Positions 1 through 7,167 of a DNA stretch of 10,729 nt are shown here, in pieces. The notes below the pieces were generated by a model. It was not told where the DNA came from and made no database searches. It saw only the letters and a program-made list of their open reading frames with translations. Origin of the DNA: CAYRZF01 sp964428805 (GTDB lineage Bacteria; Methylomirabilota; Methylomirabilia; Rokubacteriales; CSP1-6); assembly GCA_964428805.1 (NCBI GenBank), contig CAYRZF010000074.1, positions 1-10,729 on the forward strand. Direction: 5' to 3'. Each line of letters begins with the position of its first letter. The stretch's first letter is position 1. The position numbers were made by a program, and so were the translations under genes.

Positions 1-732
1 CTAGTTCCTCACTCCCGCTCCCCGTCTCCTCTGGCTCCTGCCGCCGAGCGCCTCCTCGAGCCCTTCCCGCGCCGGCAGATTGTCGGGATCTCTCTTGAGA
101 ATGCGAAGGAAGATCGCCGCGGCCTCCTCCAGGAGCCCCTGCTCGAGGCAGATGGTGGCGAAACTGACTGTGACGAAAGTGTCGTCCTCCAGAATCTTCC
201 GGAGTCCTGATGCCTCCCCGGGCGCGCCGCCGCCCCGCAAGAGATCGCGGAGCTTGGTCGCTTCCCGATCGGCCGGGTCCAGAGCCACGACCCGGTCGAG
301 ATGCCTGAGCGCCAGGTCGAGAGTGCCCCGCCGCCGATAGAGATCCGCGAGCAAGCGGTGAGCCTGCGCGTCGTCCGGGCTCTGGGCCACGACCTGGTTC
401 AACTCGGCCAGGGCGCTCTCCTGGTCGCCTTCTGCCAAGCAAGCCTTCGCGAGAATCAGTCGCGCCGTCGTGTAGTGCGGGTACCGCTCGAGTCCCTCGC
501 GACAAAGGGCGATTGCCTCACGGGTCCGTCCGGCCTTGCGGTAGAGGTCAGCCAGAGCGGCGAAGGCCAGCGAGGCAGGGTCTTTAGCCAGGCGCTCCTC
601 GTGGCGGCGAATGGCGCTGGCCGTCGCCGCGTCCTCCGCCATGCCTCCCCCGCCGGGTCGAGGGGCGCTGTCGGCCATGGCCCTACTTTTATACGGGGAC
701 GGCCCGTCCGTTGTCAATCTGGGACCACTCAA
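1..732 (-). CDS. Tetratricopeptide-repeat (TPR) protein, last gene of the pil-aro operon
   Basis: A 243-residue protein ending in TAG at the window edge, so it is complete. It has at least three consecutive 34-residue TPR units (about residues 53-86, 87-120 and 121-154) with the usual A/L/Y spacing and DP or SPD turn residues. A fourth unit lies near 187-220, after a Gly-rich break at 167-175. TPRs form a helical scaffold for protein-protein contacts. No catalytic domain, signal peptide or membrane segment is visible, so it is probably cytoplasmic. The tail (about 231-240) is Arg/Gly-rich. The longest start is a TTG at 732 that overlaps the aroB stop (TTGA), with a GGGAG ribosome site 7 nt upstream inside aroB. 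An ATG at 678 (residue 19) is the main alternative. A TPR pilotin such as PilF is conceivable because pilQ is in the operon, but PilF-type pilotins are lipoproteins and no lipobox is seen. The specific function is unknown. Confidence 0.85.
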   Translation of the reverse strand: MSGPRLTTDGPSPYKSRAMADSAPRPGGGGMAEDAATASAIRRHEERLAKDPASLAFAALADLYRKAGRTREAIALCREGLERYPHYTTARLILAKACLAEGDQESALAELNQVVAQSPDDAQAHRLLADLYRRRGTLDLALRHLDRVVALDPADREATKLRDLLRGGGAPGEASGLRKILEDDTFVTVSFATICLEQGLLEEAAAIFLRILKRDPDNLPAREGLEEALGGRSQRRRGAGVRN

Positions 733-1904
733 CCGGCGGCTCCCTGCATTTCTGCCAGCACTTGAGAGACCAGGTCGGCGGGGATGTCGAACACAAGGCG
801 GAATTCACCGATCCGCGGGGCCAGCACGAAGGGGACCTTCCCGTCGCGGGCCTTCTTATCGCGGCCGATGGCCTGGACGATCATCTGGGGCGATGGAGCC
901 GAGAAGCTTACCGGGAGTCCGACGGCCCGAAGCAGGCTGACCTGCCGCCTCACAGTTTCGACGTCGGCCAGACCCAGCCTTTGGGCGATTCTCGCGGCTG
1001 CGACGATCCCGAGGGATACGGCTTCGCCGTGGAGCCACTTCGAGAACTGCGTGGCTGCCTCTATCGCGTGGCCGACCGTGTGACCATAGTTCAGCGCCGC
1101 CCGAAGTCCGCCCTCCCGCTCGTCGGCCTCCACGATCCGGCCCTTCAACCGGCAGGAGACCGCGATGATCCGCTCCAGCGTTGGAAGATCCCGTGAGATG
1201 ATCTCTGGCACGTGCGCCTCTATGTCGCTGAAGTAAGCGGCATCCAGCACGATCCCGTGCTTGACCACCTCGGCCAGGCCCGATCTGAACTCGGGATCGG
1301 GGAGCGTTGACAGCACCGATGGGTCCGACACCACCATCAGCGGCTGATGGAACGCCCCGATGAGGTTTTTGGCCCGAGGGTGATCGATGGCGACCTTCCC
1401 GCCGATGGACGCGTCAACCTGGGCGAGCAGGGTCGTGGGAAGCTGGACGAAGGGGATTCCGCGCATGTAGGTGGCGGCGACGAACCCGGCGAGGTCTCCC
1501 ACCGCTCCGCCCCCGAGCGCCAGCAGCGTGGAGGTTCGATCGAGGCCGGCGGTCAGGCATTCGTCCCAGCAGCGTTCGGCCACCGCCAGGGTCTTGGCCG
1601 TCTCGCCCGCGGGCACGAGGATCTCGGACACCGAGAATCCGGCCGCGCGGAGACTCTCGATCACGATCGGCCCGTAAAGGCTCATGACAGATCGGTCGCT
1701 CACGAGCGCGGCCCTCCGCCCCGAGCCGAGGGCGGAGAGCCTCATCCCGACCGCGCGGAGGGCTCCCGCCCCGACCAAGATCGGGTAGGATCGCGGCCCG
1801 AGGTTGACGGTGATTTCTATAATTAAAGGCCCTCCCCCTGGATCCGCGCCGAAGGTGCGGCTGACAGATGATGGCCAAATCCTTTGCGGGCACCCACCGG
1901 GCAC
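729..1904 (-). CDS. aroB: 3-dehydroquinate synthase (AroB)
   Basis: Converts DAHP to 3-dehydroquinate, the second step of the shikimate pathway, using NAD and a divalent metal in the cytoplasm. Numbering is from the GTG at 1904 (391 residues). The NAD-binding core LALGGGAVGDLAGF lies at about 128-141, followed by the PTTLLAQVDASIGGK signature at 156-170. The metal ligands fit Glu212 (SGLAEVVKHG), His275 (NYGHTVGHAIE) and His292 (LHGEAV). Family-like sequence begins only at about residue 27 (LIIEITVNLGPRSYPI). The first 26 residues look unrelated to AroB, and the usual length of about 360 would be met by a start near 1823. No ATG, GTG or TTG lies there. An ATT at 1823 follows a GGAGGG ribosome site by 6 nt, so the annotated start is doubtful. 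The gene follows aroC by 24 nt and overlaps the TPR gene. Function is secure; the N-terminus is not. Confidence 0.95.
   Translation of the reverse strand: MPGGCPQRIWPSSVSRTFGADPGGGPLIIEITVNLGPRSYPILVGAGALRAVGMRLSALGSGRRAALVSDRSVMSLYGPIVIESLRAAGFSVSEILVPAGETAKTLAVAERCWDECLTAGLDRTSTLLALGGGAVGDLAGFVAATYMRGIPFVQLPTTLLAQVDASIGGKVAIDHPRAKNLIGAFHQPLMVVSDPSVLSTLPDPEFRSGLAEVVKHGIVLDAAYFSDIEAHVPEIISRDLPTLERIIAVSCRLKGRIVEADEREGGLRAALNYGHTVGHAIEAATQFSKWLHGEAVSLGIVAAARIAQRLGLADVETVRRQVSLLRAVGLPVSFSAPSPQMIVQAIGRDKKARDGKVPFVLAPRIGEFRLVFDIPADLVSQVLAEMQGAAG
1830..1835 (-). promoter_or_regulatory. Strong Shine-Dalgarno-like GGAGGG inside the nominal aroB 5' end
   Basis: On the minus strand GGAGGG is followed by CCTTTA and then ATT (1823-1821), exactly where AroB-like protein sequence begins. 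The spacing of 6 nt is ideal for initiation. No such site precedes the upstream in-frame GTG at 1904. The simplest readings are a rare ATT start, or a true ATG misread or mutated to ATT. Confidence 0.5.
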
Positions 1905-1926
1905 CCACCGGAGGTGGGTCGTGGGT
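1888..1926. repeat. Tandem 11-bp repeat plus inverted half-copies between aroC and aroB
   Basis: On the plus strand GGGCACCCACC occurs twice in tandem (1888-1898 and 1899-1909). It is followed by inverted copies containing GTGGGTC (1914-1920 and 1921-1927). ACCCACC (1903-1909) and GGTGGGT (1913-1919) form a perfect 7-bp stem with a 3-nt loop. Because both arms are duplicated, several alternative hairpins are possible in the mRNA. The stem overlaps the GTG proposed as the aroB start and follows the aroC stop. There is no U-run on the minus-strand side, so it is not a typical intrinsic terminator. Confidence 0.7.
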
Positions 1927-1928
1927 CG

Positions 1929-3101
1929 TTACCAGTTCTTTAGGGAGTCCTGATAGGCGTTGTAGTTCCGGCGGATCTCCTCGAGGCTGTCCCCGCCGAA
2001 TTTTTCCAGAAACGCCTGGGCAAGCACGATGGCCATCATGGCCTCGCCGACGATGCCGGCCGCGGGGACCGCGCAGACGTCGCTCCGCTCCACCACCGCT
2101 TCGACCGCTTCCTTGGTCACCACGTCCACCGAGCGGAGCGGGGTGCGGAGCGTGGACAGCGGCTTCATGGCGGCCCGGACCACGACGGCCTGGCCGTTGG
2201 TCACGCCTCCCTCGAGGCCGCCCGCGTTGTTGGTTGCCCGCTTGAACCCATGGTCGGCGTCGTAGAGGATCTCGTCGTGAACCTGGGAGCCGGGACGGCG
2301 GGCGGTCTCGAAGCCCAGGCCGAGTTCGGCTCCCTTGATGGCGTGGATCGAACAGAAAGCCTGGGCGAGCCTGCCGTCCAGACGGCGATCCCACTGCACG
2401 TAGGAGCCCAGTCCCACGGGGCAACCGAGGGCCACGACCTCGAAGACCCCGCCCAGCGTGTCTCCCTTGGCCTTCGCGTCATCAATGGCGGCGATCATCC
2501 GGTCTGCGGTCTCGGGATCGGCGCAGCGGACCTCGGAGGCCTCGGCCCGGCTTCGGATCTCGCTCCAGGGTAGATCCAGTTCTCCCACCCTGACCCCGCC
2601 GATCTCGGTGACGTGGCTCAGGATCTCGATGCCGAACTCGCTCAGGAGCCTTTTCGCCACTCCGGCGACCGCGACCCGCGCCGTGGTCTCACGGGCGCTG
2701 GAACGCTCGAGGACGTTCCGGATGTCCTTGTGCCCGTATTTCATCGCTCCGGCAAGGTCTGCGTGCCCCGGGCGCGGCCGGGTGACCTGCTTGGCGGCGG
2801 TCCCCGGCTCGGGGGCGCCGACGGACATCGTGGCCTTCCAGTTTTCCCAGTCCAGGTTGGGGATGGTCAGCGTCAGGGGGCTCCCCAGCGTGAGCCCCCA
2901 GCGGACGCCCGAGGTGAGGTGAACCCGGTCTCGCTCGATCTTCATCCGGCCGCCGCGGCCATACCCACGCTGACGGCGGGCCAGGTCCCGATTAATGTCG
3001 TCTTCGGTCAGGGGCACACCGGCCGGGACGCCGTCGATGACGGCGACCAGAGCCTCACCGTGGGATTCGCCCGCGGTGAGGAAGCGGAAGGCCAGGCTCA
3101 T
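1929..3101 (-). CDS. aroC: Chorismate synthase (AroC)
   Basis: Catalyses the last step of the shikimate pathway, EPSP to chorismate, with reduced FMN in the cytoplasm. The 390-residue length is normal for the family. Family signatures are present in order: TAGESHGEALVAVIDG at about 9-24, the Arg-rich RRQRGYGRGGRM at 42-53, RPGHAD near 110-115, and YGHKDIRNVLERSSARET at 122-139. Later come the RPGSQVHDE and NNAGGLEGGVTNG motifs and the C-terminal RSDVCAVPA motif. The two active-site histidines fit His14 and His113. The ATG start overlaps the pilQ stop as ATGA, which indicates translational coupling to the pilus operon. aroB follows 24 nt after the TAA. No shikimate kinase gene (aroK) lies between aroC and aroB, although it is a common neighbour in related arrangements. 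Confidence 0.97.
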   Translation of the reverse strand: MSLAFRFLTAGESHGEALVAVIDGVPAGVPLTEDDINRDLARRQRGYGRGGRMKIERDRVHLTSGVRWGLTLGSPLTLTIPNLDWENWKATMSVGAPEPGTAAKQVTRPRPGHADLAGAMKYGHKDIRNVLERSSARETTARVAVAGVAKRLLSEFGIEILSHVTEIGGVRVGELDLPWSEIRSRAEASEVRCADPETADRMIAAIDDAKAKGDTLGGVFEVVALGCPVGLGSYVQWDRRLDGRLAQAFCSIHAIKGAELGLGFETARRPGSQVHDEILYDADHGFKRATNNAGGLEGGVTNGQAVVVRAAMKPLSTLRTPLRSVDVVTKEAVEAVVERSDVCAVPAAGIVGEAMMAIVLAQAFLEKFGGDSLEEIRRNYNAYQDSLKNW

Positions 3102-5539
3102 GGCCCCTTGGGCTTGACCGCGATCGGCGTGCTGGACGGGTAGGGGCTCCCACCCTTGACGATGGACGGGGCGATGAAGATAACCAGCTCTCGGTCCGGA
3201 AAGATTTCTCTCTTCCGGGTCTTGAAGAGCCAGCCGAAGATGGGGATATCTCCGAAGAGCGGGACCTTCTGAACGGTCTCAGTGTCTGTGCGCTGTTTGA
3301 CCCCGCCGATCACGAGAATTTCACCTTCCTTCACGATGACCTCAGTTTCCGCCCTCCGCTTGTCGATGGCCGGGACGTTCCCGGCCCCGCCCAGGTCCAC
3401 GTTCAGGCCGCGAGAGTTGTTCTCCACGATGACCTTCATCTTGATCTTCGTGATGTCTCCCTCGCGGATCACCGTGGGGGTGACCGTGAGCGCCAGCACC
3501 GCCTCCTTGAACTGGATCTGGGTACCGGCCGAGCTTACTGTGGCATACGGGATCTCCTCGCCGAACGAGATCTGAGCCGGCTTGTTCTCGATCGTGACGA
3601 TGTCGGGGCGCGCCAGTTGTCTGGACTTCTGTTGGGCCTCGAGCGCTTGGATGGCCAGGTTGACGTTGAAGTTGGTCCCGATGATCCCGAAGTTAAAGCC
3701 GCCCGCCGCAGAAGGGAAAGCCGGTGAACCGGTGAACGGCAGGTTCACGAGGTTCCCGCCGATTGGCAATCCCGTGGTTGCGCTCACCGGGAGCAGGTTG
3801 GCCAGAGTAGCAGCGGGGTTCGTAATTGGGGAGGTGACGCCTGTCACCGCAGTGCCGGTCGTTCGCGCCGCAGGAGCTGGTCCAGTAAATCCCTGGCCCA
3901 CGAGGACATTGGAGCCATCGCGCCCGGCTGCGGCGCCTCCCCACTGGACGCCGATTTCTTCAAGGGCCACCCGGCTCAGGAGCTCCAACCGGGCCTCGAT
4001 TCTCACCTGGGGGAGCGGAATGTCCAGCGACTCGCTGATGAGCTTCTTGACCCGATCCAGATCGTTCTTGTAGAGGCGGAGGAAGAGCGAGTTGGTGGCC
4101 TTGTTGGCCCGGATCGTGAGCCCCTTGAACAGTACTTCCGCGTTAGCAGCTCCCACTGCCCCGGGAGCTGTCGGCGCCCCAGCCTGGGGGCCGTACAGGG
4201 CGGAGAAAGGCGGCATGGCGATGGGGGGCGGACCGCCGAGGCCCATGCCGGGGGTTGCGCCAGCGGGTATCACCCCCGGCTGGGCGGCGAGGCCCGCAGC
4301 CGGGGCGCCGCCTTCAGGAATACCCAGAATCCCCTGGAGGGTCTTGGCCACCTCTTCGGGGTCGGCATACTTGAGGCGGATCGTCTCCTCCGTGAGCGGC
4401 CCACGGGCCTTGGCCTCCTCGATGGCCGCCTCGGCCACGAACTTGCGGTGCTGGGCTTCCGTCTCCTTGATCTGGGCCTCGGCCAGCTTCGTTCTCCAGT
4501 CGGCCTCAGTCTTGAAAATGGCGTCTTGCGCCTTGGCCTTGGCTTCCCGCTCCTTGGTGAGCTGCTCGGTGGAGACGATCCTCATGACATTGTCCTTTTC
4601 CAGCTTCTGGAGCCCCTTCGCCTCCAGGACCGTGTCCAGGGCCACCTCCCAGGGGACATTGTGCAGCGAGATGGAGATCTTGCCCCTCACGTCGTCGCCG
4701 GCCACGATGTTTCGGCCGCTCTCGGCCGCGAGGATTCGGAGGATGTTCAAGATGTCCGCATCTTTGAAGTCCAGCGAGATCAAACGCGACCCGTTGGGGG
4801 CCGGCGGCGTCTGGGCCGTCTGAGCCAGCCGGATCGGGGGTGGGGTGGCGGCCGGCTTTGGCGCTAGGGGGGCGGGGGAGACCGCGGCAGGCCGCGGGAC
4901 TTCCGCTTGGGGAGCGGCGACCTCGGTTTCCTTCTTGGCTTCGGCCTCCTGCGGTTGGGTTTTGGCACCCGCGGGTGGCTCCACGGGCTTTGGCGCCTCG
5001 GCCTTCGGTGCGGGCGGCGCGGCCTCCGCGCTCGGCTTGACCACTGCCGGCTTGACCTCTTGAGGGGACGGCTCGGCTTTGGCCACCTCGGTGGGTTTGT
5101 CCTGGGCCTTCACCAGTGCCGCGGCCGTCGAGGACGGTTCGAGCACGACCGTAAGCCCCTCCGGCCCCTCCTCGATCCGGTACCCCACCGTCCGGGTCAA
5201 CTCCAGGACCACGCGGGCGACGCCTTTCTTGAATTGGCTCCCGCGAATCTGGCGGAGCGGGTCCATGCCCACCGCGAGCGGGGTCTTGCGCCCGGCGTAG
5301 CTGGTGGACTCCAGGTCGATGACGAGGCGCGTCGGCGTGTCGATCAGAGACGTCTGGTATGCGGCCGGACCACTCATCTTGATCTGAACCGCGAGCCCCC
5401 CGTCACGCGGCTCCACGGCGATCTCTCGGAGCTCGATGAGCGATTCCTCGGTCGGAGACTCCCCGGAGCCGGGGGCGGCGAGGCCGCCCACCAAGCAAAG
5501 ACCGAGGAGTAAACCCCACATCCATCCAAACCGCTTCAT
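3098..5539 (-). CDS. pilQ: Type IV pilus secretin PilQ
   Basis: Forms the outer-membrane pore through which the pilus is extruded. The 813-residue layout is: signal peptide (1 to about 22), AMIN peptidoglycan-binding domain (about 35-135), Pro/Ala/Lys linker (136-250), N0/STN domain (252-322, LISLDFKDADILNILRILA), a charged predicted coiled coil (about 326-378), N1/secretin_N domain (386-508) and secretin beta-barrel domain (510-793, with VPLFGDIPIFGWLFK near 759-773). The N1 domain is interrupted by a Gly/Pro/Ala-rich stretch (about 408-465). The barrel includes a Gly/Thr/Asn-rich low-complexity loop (about 545-625). The ribosome site GGGAGGAG lies 4 nt before the ATG. The gene follows pilP by 12 nt and overlaps aroC by ATGA. 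AMIN plus a single N0 and N1 supports PilQ rather than GspD. The coiled-coil insertion is the unusual part. Confidence 0.97.
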   Translation of the reverse strand: MKRFGWMWGLLLGLCLVGGLAAPGSGESPTEESLIELREIAVEPRDGGLAVQIKMSGPAAYQTSLIDTPTRLVIDLESTSYAGRKTPLAVGMDPLRQIRGSQFKKGVARVVLELTRTVGYRIEEGPEGLTVVLEPSSTAAALVKAQDKPTEVAKAEPSPQEVKPAVVKPSAEAAPPAPKAEAPKPVEPPAGAKTQPQEAEAKKETEVAAPQAEVPRPAAVSPAPLAPKPAATPPPIRLAQTAQTPPAPNGSRLISLDFKDADILNILRILAAESGRNIVAGDDVRGKISISLHNVPWEVALDTVLEAKGLQKLEKDNVMRIVSTEQLTKEREAKAKAQDAIFKTEADWRTKLAEAQIKETEAQHRKFVAEAAIEEAKARGPLTEETIRLKYADPEEVAKTLQGILGIPEGGAPAAGLAAQPGVIPAGATPGMGLGGPPPIAMPPFSALYGPQAGAPTAPGAVGAANAEVLFKGLTIRANKATNSLFLRLYKNDLDRVKKLISESLDIPLPQVRIEARLELLSRVALEEIGVQWGGAAAGRDGSNVLVGQGFTGPAPAARTTGTAVTGVTSPITNPAATLANLLPVSATTGLPIGGNLVNLPFTGSPAFPSAAGGFNFGIIGTNFNVNLAIQALEAQQKSRQLARPDIVTIENKPAQISFGEEIPYATVSSAGTQIQFKEAVLALTVTPTVIREGDITKIKMKVIVENNSRGLNVDLGGAGNVPAIDKRRAETEVIVKEGEILVIGGVKQRTDTETVQKVPLFGDIPIFGWLFKTRKREIFPDRELVIFIAPSIVKGGSPYPSSTPIAVKPKGP

Positions 5540-5551
5540 CGTTCTCCTCCC

Positions 5552-6019
5552 TTAGTCCGTTCTGAGTCTCAAAACCAAGCGGGTCGTAGGCAGCCCTGGT
5601 CTTGCGGACACCGCGAAAGTCACGTTGTCCCGGCCGATCTCAACCACCCGGCCGTCGCCGATCAGATCCCCACTGCGCAGGATGTATCCCAGACCGTCCG
5701 GGGCCTCGACCAACGCCAGGCGTCCCTGGCGTCCATCGAGGATACCCACAAGCTTCACTGCGCTGACAGTGAGGCCCCTGGCTCCCTCGGTCGCGGCCAG
5801 CGAAGCAAATGGGTCCCGACGTCCCTTGGGGTCGTATGCGACTGCCGGAAGTGGCGGGAACTCGGGATCTTTTGGCATTGCCACCGGAGGCGCTGCCGGC
5901 TTGCCGGCGGCAGGTGCGGGCGCCGCGGGTTGTGGAGGCGCCGGGGGCGGAGGCGCAGCGCCGCCGCAGCCGCCGAGCAGGCCGATCAGGCCAAGGGCTG
6001 CCCACCAACGAGGCCTCAC
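5552..6019 (-). CDS. pilP: Type IV pilus assembly lipoprotein PilP
   Basis: Inner-membrane lipoprotein that links the PilN/PilO pair to the N0 domain of PilQ in the periplasm. The 155-residue protein begins with a short hydrophobic signal ending in a lipobox (LLGGC, Cys18 acylated). A Pro/Ala-rich disordered stretch (about 19-50) follows, which in the family carries the PilN/PilO-binding region. The diagnostic GRRDPF motif is at 66-71, then a small beta-rich domain (about 82-153) with the VKLVGIL and GYILRSGDLIGDGRVVEI segments typical of PilP. Gly at +2 after the lipid Cys does not signal inner-membrane retention or export by E. coli rules. The start is a GTG overlapping the pilO stop (GTGA), with GGGAG 7 nt upstream. 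It lies 12 nt before pilQ. Confidence 0.95.
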   Translation of the reverse strand: MRPRWWAALGLIGLLGGCGGAAPPPPAPPQPAAPAPAAGKPAAPPVAMPKDPEFPPLPAVAYDPKGRRDPFASLAATEGARGLTVSAVKLVGILDGRQGRLALVEAPDGLGYILRSGDLIGDGRVVEIGRDNVTFAVSARPGLPTTRLVLRLRTD

Positions 6020-6612
6020 CGTTTTGCTCCCGTTGCTGGCGCCGGTGGAGGTGCCCCCTCGGGACGGAAGACGTAGGTCGCCAGGACGACATCGGCCCGC
6101 AGGGTGCCAGTGGGCCTGGAGATCCCGGCTAACTTGAGGTCGGTCAGGTTGACGATCCGGGGAAGTCGGGAGAGACGTTCGAAAAAGGAGCCGAGCTGAT
6201 GGTAGCCGGCTTCGGCGCTGATGGAGATCGGGACCTCCTGGTAAATGTCCTTCGTGACCGGCTCCTTTGGCTGGAACAGGCTGACCGACAGCCCCGACTG
6301 AAAGGCCAGGTCCGACACCTGGCGATAGAGGCCGGGGATTTCCTTCTCAGACGGGAGGCGCTCTTTTGCCGTCTCGAGCTTCGCGCGGAGGGCCTGGGCC
6401 TCTTGCTTGAAGCGCGCCAGGCTCGCCGCCACCGCCTTGCTCTGCACCAGCTCCGCCTGCTTTGCCGCCCTTTGCTCCCTGAGGTTACCGACTTCGAGCA
6501 TCCTGGGCGAGAGCAGGAAGAAATACCCTCCCGCGCCGAGAACGACAAGCAGGAAGAGCCCCATGGCGATCTTCTGGGGGCGAGGTGCCTGGGTAATGAT
6601 TTCGAAGGCCAT
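6016..6612 (-). CDS. pilO: Type IV pilus inner-membrane protein PilO
   Basis: Partner of PilN in the inner-membrane alignment complex. The 198-residue protein has a short cytoplasmic N-terminus, one transmembrane segment (about 16-34), a periplasmic coiled coil rich in Glu/Lys/Gln/Ala (about 40-88, ending at RLPSEKEIPGLYRQV) and a ferredoxin-like domain (about 95-183). The LPSEKEIPGL and SISAEAGYHQLGSFFERLSRLPRI segments are characteristic of PilO. The C-terminus is a Pro/Ala tail. The start is 3 nt after the pilN stop (TAA, CAC, ATG) with no clear ribosome site, so translation probably depends on re-initiation after pilN. The stop overlaps the pilP start. Confidence 0.96.
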   Translation of the reverse strand: MAFEIITQAPRPQKIAMGLFLLVVLGAGGYFFLLSPRMLEVGNLREQRAAKQAELVQSKAVAASLARFKQEAQALRAKLETAKERLPSEKEIPGLYRQVSDLAFQSGLSVSLFQPKEPVTKDIYQEVPISISAEAGYHQLGSFFERLSRLPRIVNLTDLKLAGISRPTGTLRADVVLATYVFRPEGAPPPAPATGAKR

Positions 6613-6615
6613 GTG

Positions 6616-7167
6616 TTAGATCTCGAACCGGCAGGTGACCTCGAAGATCACGAGCCGAGGGGTCTTCCCAAAGTCCTGCCGCGACACGACCAAGTCCACG
6701 TCCCTGAATTTCCCTGACCCTTTGAGGTTGGACATGAAATCAGACAATGCCGTCGTGGAGAACGCCGAGCCCGCGATTTTCAGCGTCTGCTCCTTTTCTT
6801 CCATCGACGTGAGCCAGACGTCTGGGGGGACCGTGTCGGCCAGAGCATCCAGGAGGTAGACAGGCCGGATTTGGTTCCGGGCGATGAGATCAATCAGCGC
6901 CAGGCGTCGCTCGAGCTCCTCTTTCTCCCTCTTATACCGGTTTCCCTCGGCGATGGCCGCCTTGTACTGGGCGATTTCCCTGTCCATCTGCGCCATCTCC
7001 ACCGTGAGCGCCCGACCTTCCCGGACGAGCAGGAGCCAGTAACCGCCCACTCCCAGGATCGCCAGGACGTAGAGCGCGCCAAAGAGCAGACCGAGGCCCG
7101 GCAGGGTCGGGAGCCTGATCGCGAGCCGCCTGCGCGGGCGCGCCGGGAGGAGGTTGATCTTGATCAT
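6616..7167 (-). CDS. pilN: Type IV pilus inner-membrane protein PilN
   Basis: Connects cytoplasmic PilM to periplasmic PilO. The 183-residue protein starts MIKINLLP; INLLP at 4-8 is the conserved peptide that docks into the PilM groove. An Arg/Pro-rich cytoplasmic stretch follows, then one transmembrane segment (about 24-47), a periplasmic coiled coil (about 50-98) and a ferredoxin-like domain (about 101-183) with the family segment YLLDALADTVPPDVWLTSM. The ATG overlaps the pilM stop as ATGA. A GAGGGAG tract lies about 12 nt upstream, rather far, so translational coupling to pilM is likely. Length and topology match the family. Confidence 0.96.
   Translation of the reverse strand: MIKINLLPARPRRRLAIRLPTLPGLGLLFGALYVLAILGVGGYWLLLVREGRALTVEMAQMDREIAQYKAAIAEGNRYKREKEELERRLALIDLIARNQIRPVYLLDALADTVPPDVWLTSMEEKEQTLKIAGSAFSTTALSDFMSNLKGSGKFRDVDLVVSRQDFGKTPRLVIFEVTCRFEI

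Noticed and set aside
1414..2424. Long minus-strand open frame of 336 codons across the aroC-aroB junction
   Set aside because: It is out of frame with both genes, which carry clear family motifs; its composition is Arg/Gly/Pro-rich as expected for a shadow frame at high GC.
4092..4823. Plus-strand open frame of 243 codons opposite pilQ
   Set aside because: Antisense to well-supported PilQ domains, with low-complexity Ser/Ala/Pro composition and no recognisable domain.
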